A DNA stretch of 34,233 nt from Spirochaetales bacterium (lineage in GTDB: Bacteria > Spirochaetota > Spirochaetia > Sphaerochaetales > Sphaerochaetaceae). Position 1 is the first letter of the stretch, and the number at the start of each line of letters is the position of its first letter. Under the pieces are notes generated by a model. It did no database searches, had not been told where the DNA came from, and saw only the letters and a list, made by a program, of their open reading frames with translations. The DNA lies in contig JAAYQW010000016.1 of NCBI GenBank assembly GCA_012519115.1, positions 1 through 34,233 on the forward strand, read 5' to 3'. Positions 7,032 to 14,702 of the stretch are shown here, one piece after another. Made by a program: the position numbers and the translations under genes.

Positions 7032-8381
7032 ATGATTTACCCCTACATTCCCCACACGGATGAGGATCGGGCTCACATGCTTGAAGCGCTCGGTCTCTCA
7101 TCGATCGACCAGCTTTTCGAGGTGGTCGGAGAGGATCTGCTCCTCGAAGATTCGGTTCCCATCGCCCATAGACGGACTGAAGATGAAGTGCAACGGATGA
7201 TCGATTCGATCGCTCAACGAAACATCCGAGGAATTCCGTTTCTCGGCGGCGGATGCTACGACCACATCGTTCCTGCCACCGTTAAAGCGCTTTCTTCGCT
7301 GCCTTCCTTTGTGACCGCCTACACCCCGTATCAAGCGGAGATGAGTCAGGGATTGCTTCAGGCGATCTTCGAGTTTCAATCGATGATCTGTGAAATCACC
7401 TCGATGGATATAGCGAATGCCTCGCTGTATGATGGTTCGCATGCGATTGTTGAAGCGGCGCTCTTGATGGTAAACGCCAAACGAGGTGCCAAAAAGGTGT
7501 TGGTCAGTGAAACGATCCACCCCTTCGCCCTCAAAGCATTGAAGACGTGGGTGCTCGGAACGGAGTATGAGATCGTACTGGTTGAGGAAAAGGATGGCAT
7601 CACCGACTTTTCAAACCTTGCGATCGGCGATGATGTCGGCGGCTTGATCGTGCAATCGCCCAACCGCTACGGATTTGTCGAAGATTATACCGGCATGGCG
7701 GAACTGCTCCACGAGCGTAAAGCGCTCTTTGCGATCAGCAGCGACCCGCTGAGCCTGGCGATTCAAAAGACTCCCGGTCAATGGGGAGCGGATATCGCCA
7801 TTGGCGACACCCAGAGTCTGGGTCTCAGTCTTGCCTTCGGGGGTCCGTCCTGCGGCTACATGGCGGTGAAACAACCGCTGCTGAGAAGAATACCCGGTCG
7901 TCTTGTCGGAATCACCGCCGATGCTGAAGGAAGAAGAGGTTTCACTCTGACCCTCCAGGCGCGGGAGCAGCACATCAAGCGTGAACGGGCGACGAGCAAC
8001 ATCTGTTCAAACCAAGCTCTTGCCGCGCTGATGACGACGATCCATCTTTCATCGCTCGGGTGGAACGGGATGGTCGAAGCGGCCCGGCAATCCTATGCCA
8101 AAGCGCACTATCTGGCTCATCATCTCGGTCATCTTCCGGGATTGGACGTACTGAATGCCCATCCGTTCTGGTGCGAGTTCCCGATTGTCTTCCATGATGC
8201 GAAGCGGATGCGTAAATTCCTCCAGGAATTGCGCAACGAAGGAATCTTTGCCGGTGTCCGGCTTTCCGCGTTGACCCGCAAATCCGCCGATGAACTCGTT
8301 CTTCTTGTCGCGGTAACGGAAAAGCGAAGCCGAGAAGAGCTGGAGATGTATATCGCGGCGGCTCAGAGGGTAATGAAATGA
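7032..8381 (+). CDS. gcvPA: Glycine dehydrogenase (decarboxylating) subunit 1
   Basis: A 449-residue N-terminal half of P protein, the split form found in many bacteria. It begins with the typical YIPHTDEDRAHML block and contains the GGGCYDHIVPA, TAYTPYQAEMSQGLLQ and EQHIKRERATSNICSNQAL segments of the family. It pairs with GcvPB to decarboxylate glycine and pass the aminomethyl group to lipoyl-GcvH. Its stop overlaps the gcvPB start by 4 bases (ATGA), which suggests coupled translation for equal amounts of the subunits. The catalytic PLP lysine is on the other subunit. Confidence 0.97.
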   Translation: MIYPYIPHTDEDRAHMLEALGLSSIDQLFEVVGEDLLLEDSVPIAHRRTEDEVQRMIDSIAQRNIRGIPFLGGGCYDHIVPATVKALSSLPSFVTAYTPYQAEMSQGLLQAIFEFQSMICEITSMDIANASLYDGSHAIVEAALLMVNAKRGAKKVLVSETIHPFALKALKTWVLGTEYEIVLVEEKDGITDFSNLAIGDDVGGLIVQSPNRYGFVEDYTGMAELLHERKALFAISSDPLSLAIQKTPGQWGADIAIGDTQSLGLSLAFGGPSCGYMAVKQPLLRRIPGRLVGITADAEGRRGFTLTLQAREQHIKRERATSNICSNQALAALMTTIHLSSLGWNGMVEAARQSYAKAHYLAHHLGHLPGLDVLNAHPFWCEFPIVFHDAKRMRKFLQELRNEGIFAGVRLSALTRKSADELVLLVAVTEKRSREELEMYIAAAQRVMK

Positions 8382-9829
8382 TTGAACCGTTGTTGATTGA
8401 TAAAAGCAAGAAAGGCCGATTGGCGTACTGTTACCCCCCTCTCGATCTTCCGAGATCCTTTGACCACGAGTTCGAACATCTTCCTTCCCATCTCCAACGG
8501 GAGGGCGGCGCCCGCCTGCCGGAAGTCTCCGAGCTCGATGTGGTCAGGCACTTCACCCGTCTCTCCGGGATGGTTCACGGAGTCGACAACGGAATGTACC
8601 CGCTCGGCTCCTGCACGATGAAGTACAACCCGAAGCTCGGCGAAGAGATCGCCCAGATGGCTCAATTCACGCAGATCCACCCGCTTCAGGACACCTCGAC
8701 GGTCCAAGGATGTCTATCGGTGATGTACAACCTCTTGGAAGATCTTTCCTCCATCACCGGAATGTCCTGGGGATCGCTTCAACCGTGCGCCGGCAGCCAC
8801 GGCGAATACACCGGTCTTAAACTGATCCGTTCTTACTTCTTGAAACGGGGCGATCTCAATCGGACCAAAGTGCTGATTCCCGTCAGCGCCCATGGAACCA
8901 ACCCCGCCAGTGCGGCTGTCAACGGCTTCGATGTGGTTGAAGTCGCTTCAAACAGGAAGGGGCTGGTAGATCTGGATGGCCTGAAGAGCAGACTCACCGA
9001 TGAAGTCGCCGCCCTCATGCTGACCAATCCCAATACCCTCGGACTCTTTGAAGAGGATATCCTCAAGATCAGCGAAGCGGTCCATGAAGCAGGAGCCCTG
9101 CTGTACTACGACGGGGCGAACCTCAATGCGATCATGGGCAAAGCCCGCCCCGGTGACATGGGCTTCGATGTGCTCCACCTCAATCTGCATAAGACGTTCT
9201 CCACCCCCCACGGCGGAGGCGGCCCGGGCAGCGGACCGGTGATGGTCAACGATCTGCTCCGCCCATTTCTTCCGAAGCCGGATATCGTTTTGCGGGAAGG
9301 CGGGTACGCGTTCGATTGGGACCAGGCTGATTCGATCGGGAAGGTGAGCATGTTCTGGGGCAACTTCCTCGTCTTCCTGCGGGCGTATGTCTACATTCTC
9401 CGCATGGGCAGCGAGGGCCTTCGAGCCGCCGCAAATCATGCGGTGCTGAACGCCAATTACCTGGCGAAGAAACTGAAGCCTTACTATGAGATCCCCTATA
9501 CCGGCGGAATCATGCACGAGTTCGTGATCAGCGTCAAAAACTACAAAGAGCAGTATGGAGTAACCGCTGAAGATTTCGCCAAAGCATTGATCGATGAAGG
9601 GTACCACCCCCCGACGGTGTACTTCCCCCTGATCGTTGATGAGGCGCTGATGATCGAGCCCACCGAAAGCGAAAGCCTCGAGAATCTGGATGCGTTCATC
9701 GATGCGATGATCCGAATCGCCAAAAGAGCGAAAAGCGATCCCGGCTCGTTGAAGAAGGCTCCGATCTCAACCCCCGTAGGCCGCCTCGATCAGGTGAAGG
9801 CCGTCAAGGAAGCGAGGGTCCGGTATTAG
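8378..9829 (+). CDS. gcvPB: Glycine dehydrogenase (decarboxylating) subunit 2
   Basis: The 483-residue C-terminal half of P protein. The PLP Schiff-base lysine is K272 in NLHKTFSTPHGGGGPG, and the glycine-rich loop follows it. The YPLGSCTMKYNPK and PCAGSHGEYTGL blocks are characteristic. It acts with GcvPA as the glycine decarboxylase of the cleavage complex. It is the last gene of the operon seen here: neither gcvT nor lpd follows, and the next gene has its own promoter 28 bases downstream. No hairpin terminator is visible in that gap. Confidence 0.97.
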   Translation: MIEPLLIDKSKKGRLAYCYPPLDLPRSFDHEFEHLPSHLQREGGARLPEVSELDVVRHFTRLSGMVHGVDNGMYPLGSCTMKYNPKLGEEIAQMAQFTQIHPLQDTSTVQGCLSVMYNLLEDLSSITGMSWGSLQPCAGSHGEYTGLKLIRSYFLKRGDLNRTKVLIPVSAHGTNPASAAVNGFDVVEVASNRKGLVDLDGLKSRLTDEVAALMLTNPNTLGLFEEDILKISEAVHEAGALLYYDGANLNAIMGKARPGDMGFDVLHLNLHKTFSTPHGGGGPGSGPVMVNDLLRPFLPKPDIVLREGGYAFDWDQADSIGKVSMFWGNFLVFLRAYVYILRMGSEGLRAAANHAVLNANYLAKKLKPYYEIPYTGGIMHEFVISVKNYKEQYGVTAEDFAKALIDEGYHPPTVYFPLIVDEALMIEPTESESLENLDAFIDAMIRIAKRAKSDPGSLKKAPISTPVGRLDQVKAVKEARVRY

Positions 9830-9856
9830 ACAAGAGCCGAAGCCGCCTAGTAAATG

Positions 9857-9885
9857 TTGATAATTGCTCCTTCAGGGAGTATCCT
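9857..9885 (+). promoter_or_regulatory. Promoter of the hydantoinase operon, placed for a leaderless mRNA
   Basis: TTGATA (9857-9862), a 17-base spacer and TATCCT (9880-9885). The -10 box ends 6 bases before ATG 9892, so transcription would start at or next to the start codon. No Shine-Dalgarno sequence lies at a workable distance; AGGTG is almost touching the ATG. Confidence 0.65.
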
Positions 9886-9891
9886 AGGTGT

Positions 9892-11292
9892 ATGAAAAGA
9901 CTCCTAGTTACACAAGGTCTGCTGGTGGATACCGAGTGGACCCGGCATGCGGATATCCTCATTGAAGATGGGATTATCGTTCGAATCGCTCCGAAGATCG
10001 AGGTCAATGAGATTGACGGTCCGGTGGAGATCGTCCGAGCCGACGGACTGGCGATTCTTCCCGGCATCATCGATGCGCATACCCACTATCATCTGAAAAG
10101 CCGCAACACGGTTACCGCCGATTCCTTTGCCGAAGGTTCGCGGGCTGCCGCCTATGGCGGTGTCACCACCGTGGTGGACTTCGCCGATGATGACAAAAAA
10201 CGATCGTTATCGGTCAACGCCAAAGAACGGATCGCGGCGATGAGCGAAGGGATGGCGATTGATTTTTCCCTCCATCAAGGAATCTATTCCTACCGCCCGG
10301 ATCTTAAAAACGAGCTGCTTGAACTCAAAGAGGTCGGCGTCAAAGTCATCAAGCTCTTCACCACCTACAAGAACGTCGGGTACATGATCGAAAAAGAAGA
10401 GGATTTGAAGAAGATCTTCGCAATCTGCAAAGAGCTCGATCTGCTTGTCACGATCCACTGTGAAGATGACGAGCTCATCCGGAGCGCTGAAAAAGCGTAC
10501 AAGGGAGGCTATGCTCCCTCTTCTCACCCGATTCTCCGCCCCTCCGAAACGGAAGCGGTCGCGATTCGAACGATGGGGAAGATCGCCCTTGAGGTCGGTA
10601 TACCGATCTACATCGTCCATCTCTCCAGCAAGGCGGGTCTGGAGGCGGTTCGTTACCTGCGAAGACAAGGATTGCGGGTCATCGTCGAAACGGCTCCCCA
10701 CTATCTGTTCCTGACCAATGAGAAGCTTGCGGGCAAAGACGGATCGTTGTGGGTGATGACCCCTCCGCTGCGGGAGGAAGAAGATCGATCGGCGTTGCAG
10801 GAAGCGTTGTTGAACGGGGAGATCCAAGTCGTCGCGACCGACCATTGCGCCTTCACGAAAGAACAGAAACTCTCCTCCAAGGACAGTCGAACGATCCTTC
10901 CCGGCATTCCCGGAAGTGAGGAACTGCTTTCGCTGGTCTATAACTTTGCCGCAAAGAGCGGACGGATCGGTCTTCAGCAGGTCGTGAATCTTCTCTCGAC
11001 CGCTCCGGCGAAGGCGTTCGGCCTCTATCCGCGCAAAGGAGCCCTGCGGATCGGCAGTGATGCGGACTTCGTCCTCTTCGATCCCGACTACCAGTGGAAG
11101 ATCAGTGATGCCGCCATCCACTCGGCAAGCGGATACAGCGCATATTCAGGCATGACCGTCGTCGGGAAGGCGATGATGACCTACTTCGGAGGCAGGCTCA
11201 TCATGGGCGACGGGGTGTATCTCGGTTTAGCCGGCAACGGTGAATTTATTCCTCAACATGCTGTCGGACGCGGAAAAACGGTGATGCACTGA
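9892..11292 (+). CDS. Dihydropyrimidinase / D-hydantoinase family amidohydrolase
   Basis: A 466-residue cyclic amidohydrolase with a binuclear metal centre. Ligands visible are H63 and H65 in DAHTHYH, the probable carboxylated lysine K154 in VKVIKLF, H189 in TIHCEDD, H243 in IVHLSS and D317 in TDHCAFT. The late GIPGSEELL block matches dihydropyrimidinases and hydantoinases. The usual reaction is ring opening of dihydrouracil or 5-substituted hydantoins. The next gene overlaps by one base and contains a cytidine deaminase domain, which favours a pyrimidine substrate. Allantoinase is less likely because no purine catabolism genes are nearby. The gene appears to be leaderless. Confidence 0.9.
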   Translation: MKRLLVTQGLLVDTEWTRHADILIEDGIIVRIAPKIEVNEIDGPVEIVRADGLAILPGIIDAHTHYHLKSRNTVTADSFAEGSRAAAYGGVTTVVDFADDDKKRSLSVNAKERIAAMSEGMAIDFSLHQGIYSYRPDLKNELLELKEVGVKVIKLFTTYKNVGYMIEKEEDLKKIFAICKELDLLVTIHCEDDELIRSAEKAYKGGYAPSSHPILRPSETEAVAIRTMGKIALEVGIPIYIVHLSSKAGLEAVRYLRRQGLRVIVETAPHYLFLTNEKLAGKDGSLWVMTPPLREEEDRSALQEALLNGEIQVVATDHCAFTKEQKLSSKDSRTILPGIPGSEELLSLVYNFAAKSGRIGLQQVVNLLSTAPAKAFGLYPRKGALRIGSDADFVLFDPDYQWKISDAAIHSASGYSAYSGMTVVGKAMMTYFGGRLIMGDGVYLGLAGNGEFIPQHAVGRGKTVMH

Positions 11293-12455
11293 TGATTGAA
11301 GCGATCTTGTTTGACATGGACGGGGTGTTGATCGACTCCGAACCGATCATCCTCCAAGCGGCGATGCAGCTCTTTGCCGACAAGGGAGTGATCGTCAAGA
11401 AGGAGGACTTCACTCCTTTTATCGGAACCGGCGATAAGCGATATCTTCTGGGGGTGGGGGAAAAGTACGGTCTTGGTCTGGACTTTGAAGTGGAGAAACT
11501 CGTTCTCTTTGCCCACTACGCTCGGATCGCGAAAGAAAGCGGACCGCTGGGGGGAGTCATCCGATTCATCACCAACGCCAAAAAGGCCGGACTGAAGATC
11601 GCCCTCGTTACCAGCGCCGTGCGGATGAAGATGCTCCTCAACTTGGAAGCGATCGGGGTCGATGAATCGATCTTTGACAAGGTCGTTACCGGAGATATGG
11701 TAAAACGCAACAAGCCGTATGGGGACATCTATCAGATCGCTTCATTGCTCTTGGGCATCGACGCGGACAAGTGCCTGGTTGTCGAAGACGCCCTCAATGG
11801 AACGGTCGCCGGAAAAGCCGCCGGTTGCACCGTCCTCGGATTGACCACCACCTTCGGAAGGGAAGAGCTCTTCGACAGCGGAGCGGATGCGGTGATGGGC
11901 ACGCTCGACGAGTTTGAAGATTTCTCGGATCCTGATGAGTTCAATGCGTTGCTTCGCGGGTATATCGGCTCGTACACAGGCACCCCGTTCGGGGCCAATA
12001 TCATCGCCGATCCCGTCAAAGAGATGGATGAGAGCGTGCTCGGGGATGCGATCGATGCAGCGTTGAAGGCGCGTCTTCATGCATACGCACCATACTCGAA
12101 CTATCAGGTTGGCAGCGCGATCGTAAGCTATCGGACCAAGAAGGTGTATCCGGGAGCCAATGTGGAGAACTCCTCCTATGGGGCGACGATCTGTGCCGAG
12201 CGCAGCGCCCTGCTGAGGGCGATCGCTGATGAAGGAGTGATCGGAATCGAGTGCCTCGTGGTGGTCAGCTCCGACTCTCCTCCGGCACCGCCATGCGCTC
12301 AATGTCTGCAAGTCCTCGCTGAATTCAGCAGGGGTGATACGACCGTCCATCTTCTGGATGTCGATGCGGCTGAAGGAAGAGACGGGGTGCATCTGGTTCG
12401 TCGCTTTGACGAGCTCCTTCCGCACCCCTTCATCTTCCCCTCTAAACGGCTTTAG
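11292..12455 (+). CDS. Fusion of a HAD-family phosphatase and a cytidine deaminase
   Basis: A protein of 387 residues with two enzyme domains. Residues 1 to about 215 are a HAD hydrolase of the beta-phosphoglucomutase/nucleotidase type: nucleophile D8 and acid D10 in FDMDGVLIDSE, a threonine or serine in LVTSAV, a lysine in KRNKPYGD and the acidic VVEDALNG. Residues about 245-375 are a tetrameric-type cytidine deaminase: NVENSSYG, C301-A-E303 and C335-x-x-C338 for zinc and catalysis. The usual PCxxCRQ is CLQ here. A single enzyme could dephosphorylate a nucleoside monophosphate and deaminate the product, but this is inference. It overlaps the hydantoinase stop by one base and converges with rpiB with a 4-base overlap. 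Confidence 0.9.
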   Translation: MIEAILFDMDGVLIDSEPIILQAAMQLFADKGVIVKKEDFTPFIGTGDKRYLLGVGEKYGLGLDFEVEKLVLFAHYARIAKESGPLGGVIRFITNAKKAGLKIALVTSAVRMKMLLNLEAIGVDESIFDKVVTGDMVKRNKPYGDIYQIASLLLGIDADKCLVVEDALNGTVAGKAAGCTVLGLTTTFGREELFDSGADAVMGTLDEFEDFSDPDEFNALLRGYIGSYTGTPFGANIIADPVKEMDESVLGDAIDAALKARLHAYAPYSNYQVGSAIVSYRTKKVYPGANVENSSYGATICAERSALLRAIADEGVIGIECLVVVSSDSPPAPPCAQCLQVLAEFSRGDTTVHLLDVDAAEGRDGVHLVRRFDELLPHPFIFPSKRL

Positions 12456-12898
12456 TCCTGATTCTCGAGCGCCATGATTTTGTCGACCCGCCTTTGGTGG
12501 CGCTCACCTTCGAAGACGGCGTCGATGAATGCATCGAGAATATCTTCGACCTCTTCGCGATAGACTACCCGTCCGCCGAATGCGATGAAGTTCGCATCGT
12601 TGTGGCGTTTGGCCATCGTGGCGGTGTAGGTGCTGTGGACGAGGGCGCAACGAATTCCATCAACCTTGTTTGCACTGATTGATATCCCGATTCCCGTTCC
12701 ACAAAGAAGAACTCCGAACTCGTATCCGCCTTTTTTAAACTCCGTTGTGGCCGCGACCGCCATATCTGGATAATCCACCGAATCCTCAGTTGCGGTGCCG
12801 AGGTAATTCACCTCATAGCCCATCTTCTTCAGATACTCTACCAGAGTAGCTGCCAACTCGACTGCACCATGATCATTAGCGATGACTACTTTAGGCAT
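12452..12898 (-). CDS. rpiB: Ribose-5-phosphate isomerase B
   Basis: A 148-residue RpiB/LacAB family isomerase that interconverts ribose 5-phosphate and ribulose 5-phosphate in the pentose phosphate pathway. Landmarks are the N-terminal ANDHGAVELA, VDYPDMA, and the CGTGIGISISANK block with the catalytic cysteine; SHxxxTA-type residues follow in STYTATMAKRHNDAN. The start has GGAGGAAT at a good distance. The gene has its own promoter and is divergent from the pyrophosphatase. RpiB homologues can also act on allose or galactose phosphates; nothing nearby suggests that. Confidence 0.96.
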   Translation of the reverse strand: MPKVVIANDHGAVELAATLVEYLKKMGYEVNYLGTATEDSVDYPDMAVAATTEFKKGGYEFGVLLCGTGIGISISANKVDGIRCALVHSTYTATMAKRHNDANFIAFGGRVVYREEVEDILDAFIDAVFEGERHQRRVDKIMALENQD

Positions 12899-12918
12899 TA
12901 CGATTCCTCCACTCTTTG

Positions 12919-12947
12919 ATTCTATCCCAACAAGAGAGTATTTCCAA
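12919..12947 (-). promoter_or_regulatory. Promoter of rpiB (TTGGAA-17-TAGAAT)
   Basis: On the minus strand, TTGGAA (12942-12947) and TAGAAT (12919-12924) are 17 bases apart. The expected start near 12912 leaves a short leader that contains the GGAGGAAT ribosome binding site. Confidence 0.6.
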
Positions 12948-13014
12948 TGAGAAGAAGATGGTTTGAACCATGAAACAATGAGCTTTTCCGCAGAGGTTTT
13001 TCCTTTCCTCTCAG

Positions 13015-13043
13015 TTGTACGCCCCTCGATATTACGCTACGAT
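13015..13043 (+). promoter_or_regulatory. Promoter of the pyrophosphatase gene (TTGTAC-17-TACGAT)
   Basis: TTGTAC (13015-13020) and TACGAT (13038-13043) are separated by 17 bases. The expected start near 13050 places AAGGAGAGG (13052-13060) at the very start of the leader, just before the GTG start codon. Confidence 0.6.
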
Positions 13044-13063
13044 AGGGGCAAAAGGAGAGGATA

Positions 13064-14698
13064 GTGGCAAAGATTTTCGTCAGCGGGCACAAGAACCCCG
13101 ATATGGATTCGATCTGCAGCGCATATGCGTATGCCGAGCTGAAAAACAAGATCGATCCGGGCAATACCTATTTCCCCATTCGCTGCGGAAACCTCAATGA
13201 GGCTACCCGAGCTCAGTTCAATCGATTCGGGTTGATCCCTCCGCCATTCAAGCGGGATGTGCGAACCAGGGTCGCCAAGGTCATCGTCGAACCCGATGTC
13301 GCGATGTGCCCCGCCGATCCCGTCTACCGCTTGATCACCCTCTATAAAAACACAGAGCGCCAATCCGTTTTCCCGATCATGGAAGGAACACGCTTTATCG
13401 GCTTGATAACGATCGATGAGATCAGTGATTTCATTCTCAAGGAAAATCTGGGAAGCCGGCCGATCTACAACTTTCTCGTCAAAAACTTTGAAGTCGTCAT
13501 TCCGGGATATTTCATAAAAAGGGGGAATGAGGAAACGATCAGGGCGCCTTTGGCGGTCGGAGCCAACAAGTTCGCGACCTATGAAAAAGTGATGAAGGGC
13601 TTTAAAGGACCGATGCCGATTCTCGTCGTCGGTGATCGGGAGCGGCACATCAGGAAAGCGATCGAACTGAACGTTCCGGCGATCGTCCTCACCGGAAGCC
13701 GCACCAAAACGATCTCGCAGATCGATTGGGACTCCTATGCGGGCAGCGTGTTCGTCAGCGAAACGGACACCGCCGAAACAATCAGGCTGCTCCGCTTGTG
13801 CGTACCGGTCAGTGAACTGCTGATAAAAAAACTTCCTTCGCTCCAAGCGGACATGCTCTTTGATGAAGCGCGGGCGTTCATGGCCAACAACGATTATAGA
13901 GAATTGCCGGTCTTCAGCGGCAAGGAGTATCGAGGCTATGTTTCCCGGCGCTCCTTCCTTGAAAAGCCGATGACCAAGCTGATCATGGTCGACCATAATG
14001 AAAATGATCAGGCGATCACCGGAGTGGAGGAGGCTGAGGTGGTTGAAATCGTCGATCATCACCGCCTCGGAGCGGCGAAGACCCGCAACCCGATCTTCAT
14101 CTGCTGCGAGCCCCTCGGCTCGACGTGCACGATCGTCTACAAGCTTTTCATGCGCCACAACGTTGAAGTGTCGAGCGATATCGCCAAAGTCCTCCTTTCG
14201 GGAATCGTCAGCGATACGATCATGCTTAAAAGCCCCACCACGACATTCGAAGACTACACCGCAGTCCAGGATCTTCTCTCGATCGCCGGAGTGGATGATA
14301 TGTATACATTCGGGGAAACGATGTTCTCCGGAGGGGCTTCCCTAGCTAAAAGCGATGCCAGGGTGATGATCGAGGGAGACTTTAAGCGCTATCGAGAAAG
14401 CGGAGTCGACTTTGGCATCGGGCAAAGCGAAGTAACCACGCTCGATGACGTCGAGGATTATCGCACTCGGTATCTTGAGGAATTGGAAACGGTCAAGAAA
14501 GCGTACAACCTCGATTGGGCGCTCTTTTTGATCACCGATGTGGTCAAAGAGAACTCCGTGCTGCTCCTTACCCGAATGCCGATCGCCGAGCAGAAGCTTG
14601 CCTATGAGAAAGCCGGTGAAGGGATGTACTTATTGCCGCAAGTGCTTTCCCGAAAAAAGCAGCTGCTGCCTGAGATCATTCGGGTGATCCAGGAGTAA
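13064..14698 (+). CDS. Family II inorganic pyrophosphatase with CBS and DRTGG regulatory insert
   Basis: A 544-residue manganese-type (DHH/DHHA2) pyrophosphatase that hydrolyses PPi. The N-terminal metal motif is GHKNPDMDSICSA, followed later by VDHNE and the DHH triad EIVDHHRLG. The C-terminal SRKKQ (529-533) binds PPi. Between the first and second DHH blocks lies a regulatory insert: CBS (about 68-125), DRTGG-like (about 170-250), CBS (about 255-305). In known CBS-PPases such inserts bind AMP, ADP or diadenosine polyphosphates and change activity. The start is GTG after AAGGAGAGG. Convergent with rsh, with only 4 bases between the stops. Confidence 0.95.
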   Translation: MAKIFVSGHKNPDMDSICSAYAYAELKNKIDPGNTYFPIRCGNLNEATRAQFNRFGLIPPPFKRDVRTRVAKVIVEPDVAMCPADPVYRLITLYKNTERQSVFPIMEGTRFIGLITIDEISDFILKENLGSRPIYNFLVKNFEVVIPGYFIKRGNEETIRAPLAVGANKFATYEKVMKGFKGPMPILVVGDRERHIRKAIELNVPAIVLTGSRTKTISQIDWDSYAGSVFVSETDTAETIRLLRLCVPVSELLIKKLPSLQADMLFDEARAFMANNDYRELPVFSGKEYRGYVSRRSFLEKPMTKLIMVDHNENDQAITGVEEAEVVEIVDHHRLGAAKTRNPIFICCEPLGSTCTIVYKLFMRHNVEVSSDIAKVLLSGIVSDTIMLKSPTTTFEDYTAVQDLLSIAGVDDMYTFGETMFSGGASLAKSDARVMIEGDFKRYRESGVDFGIGQSEVTTLDDVEDYRTRYLEELETVKKAYNLDWALFLITDVVKENSVLLLTRMPIAEQKLAYEKAGEGMYLLPQVLSRKKQLLPEIIRVIQE

Positions 14699-14702
14699 GA
14701 CG

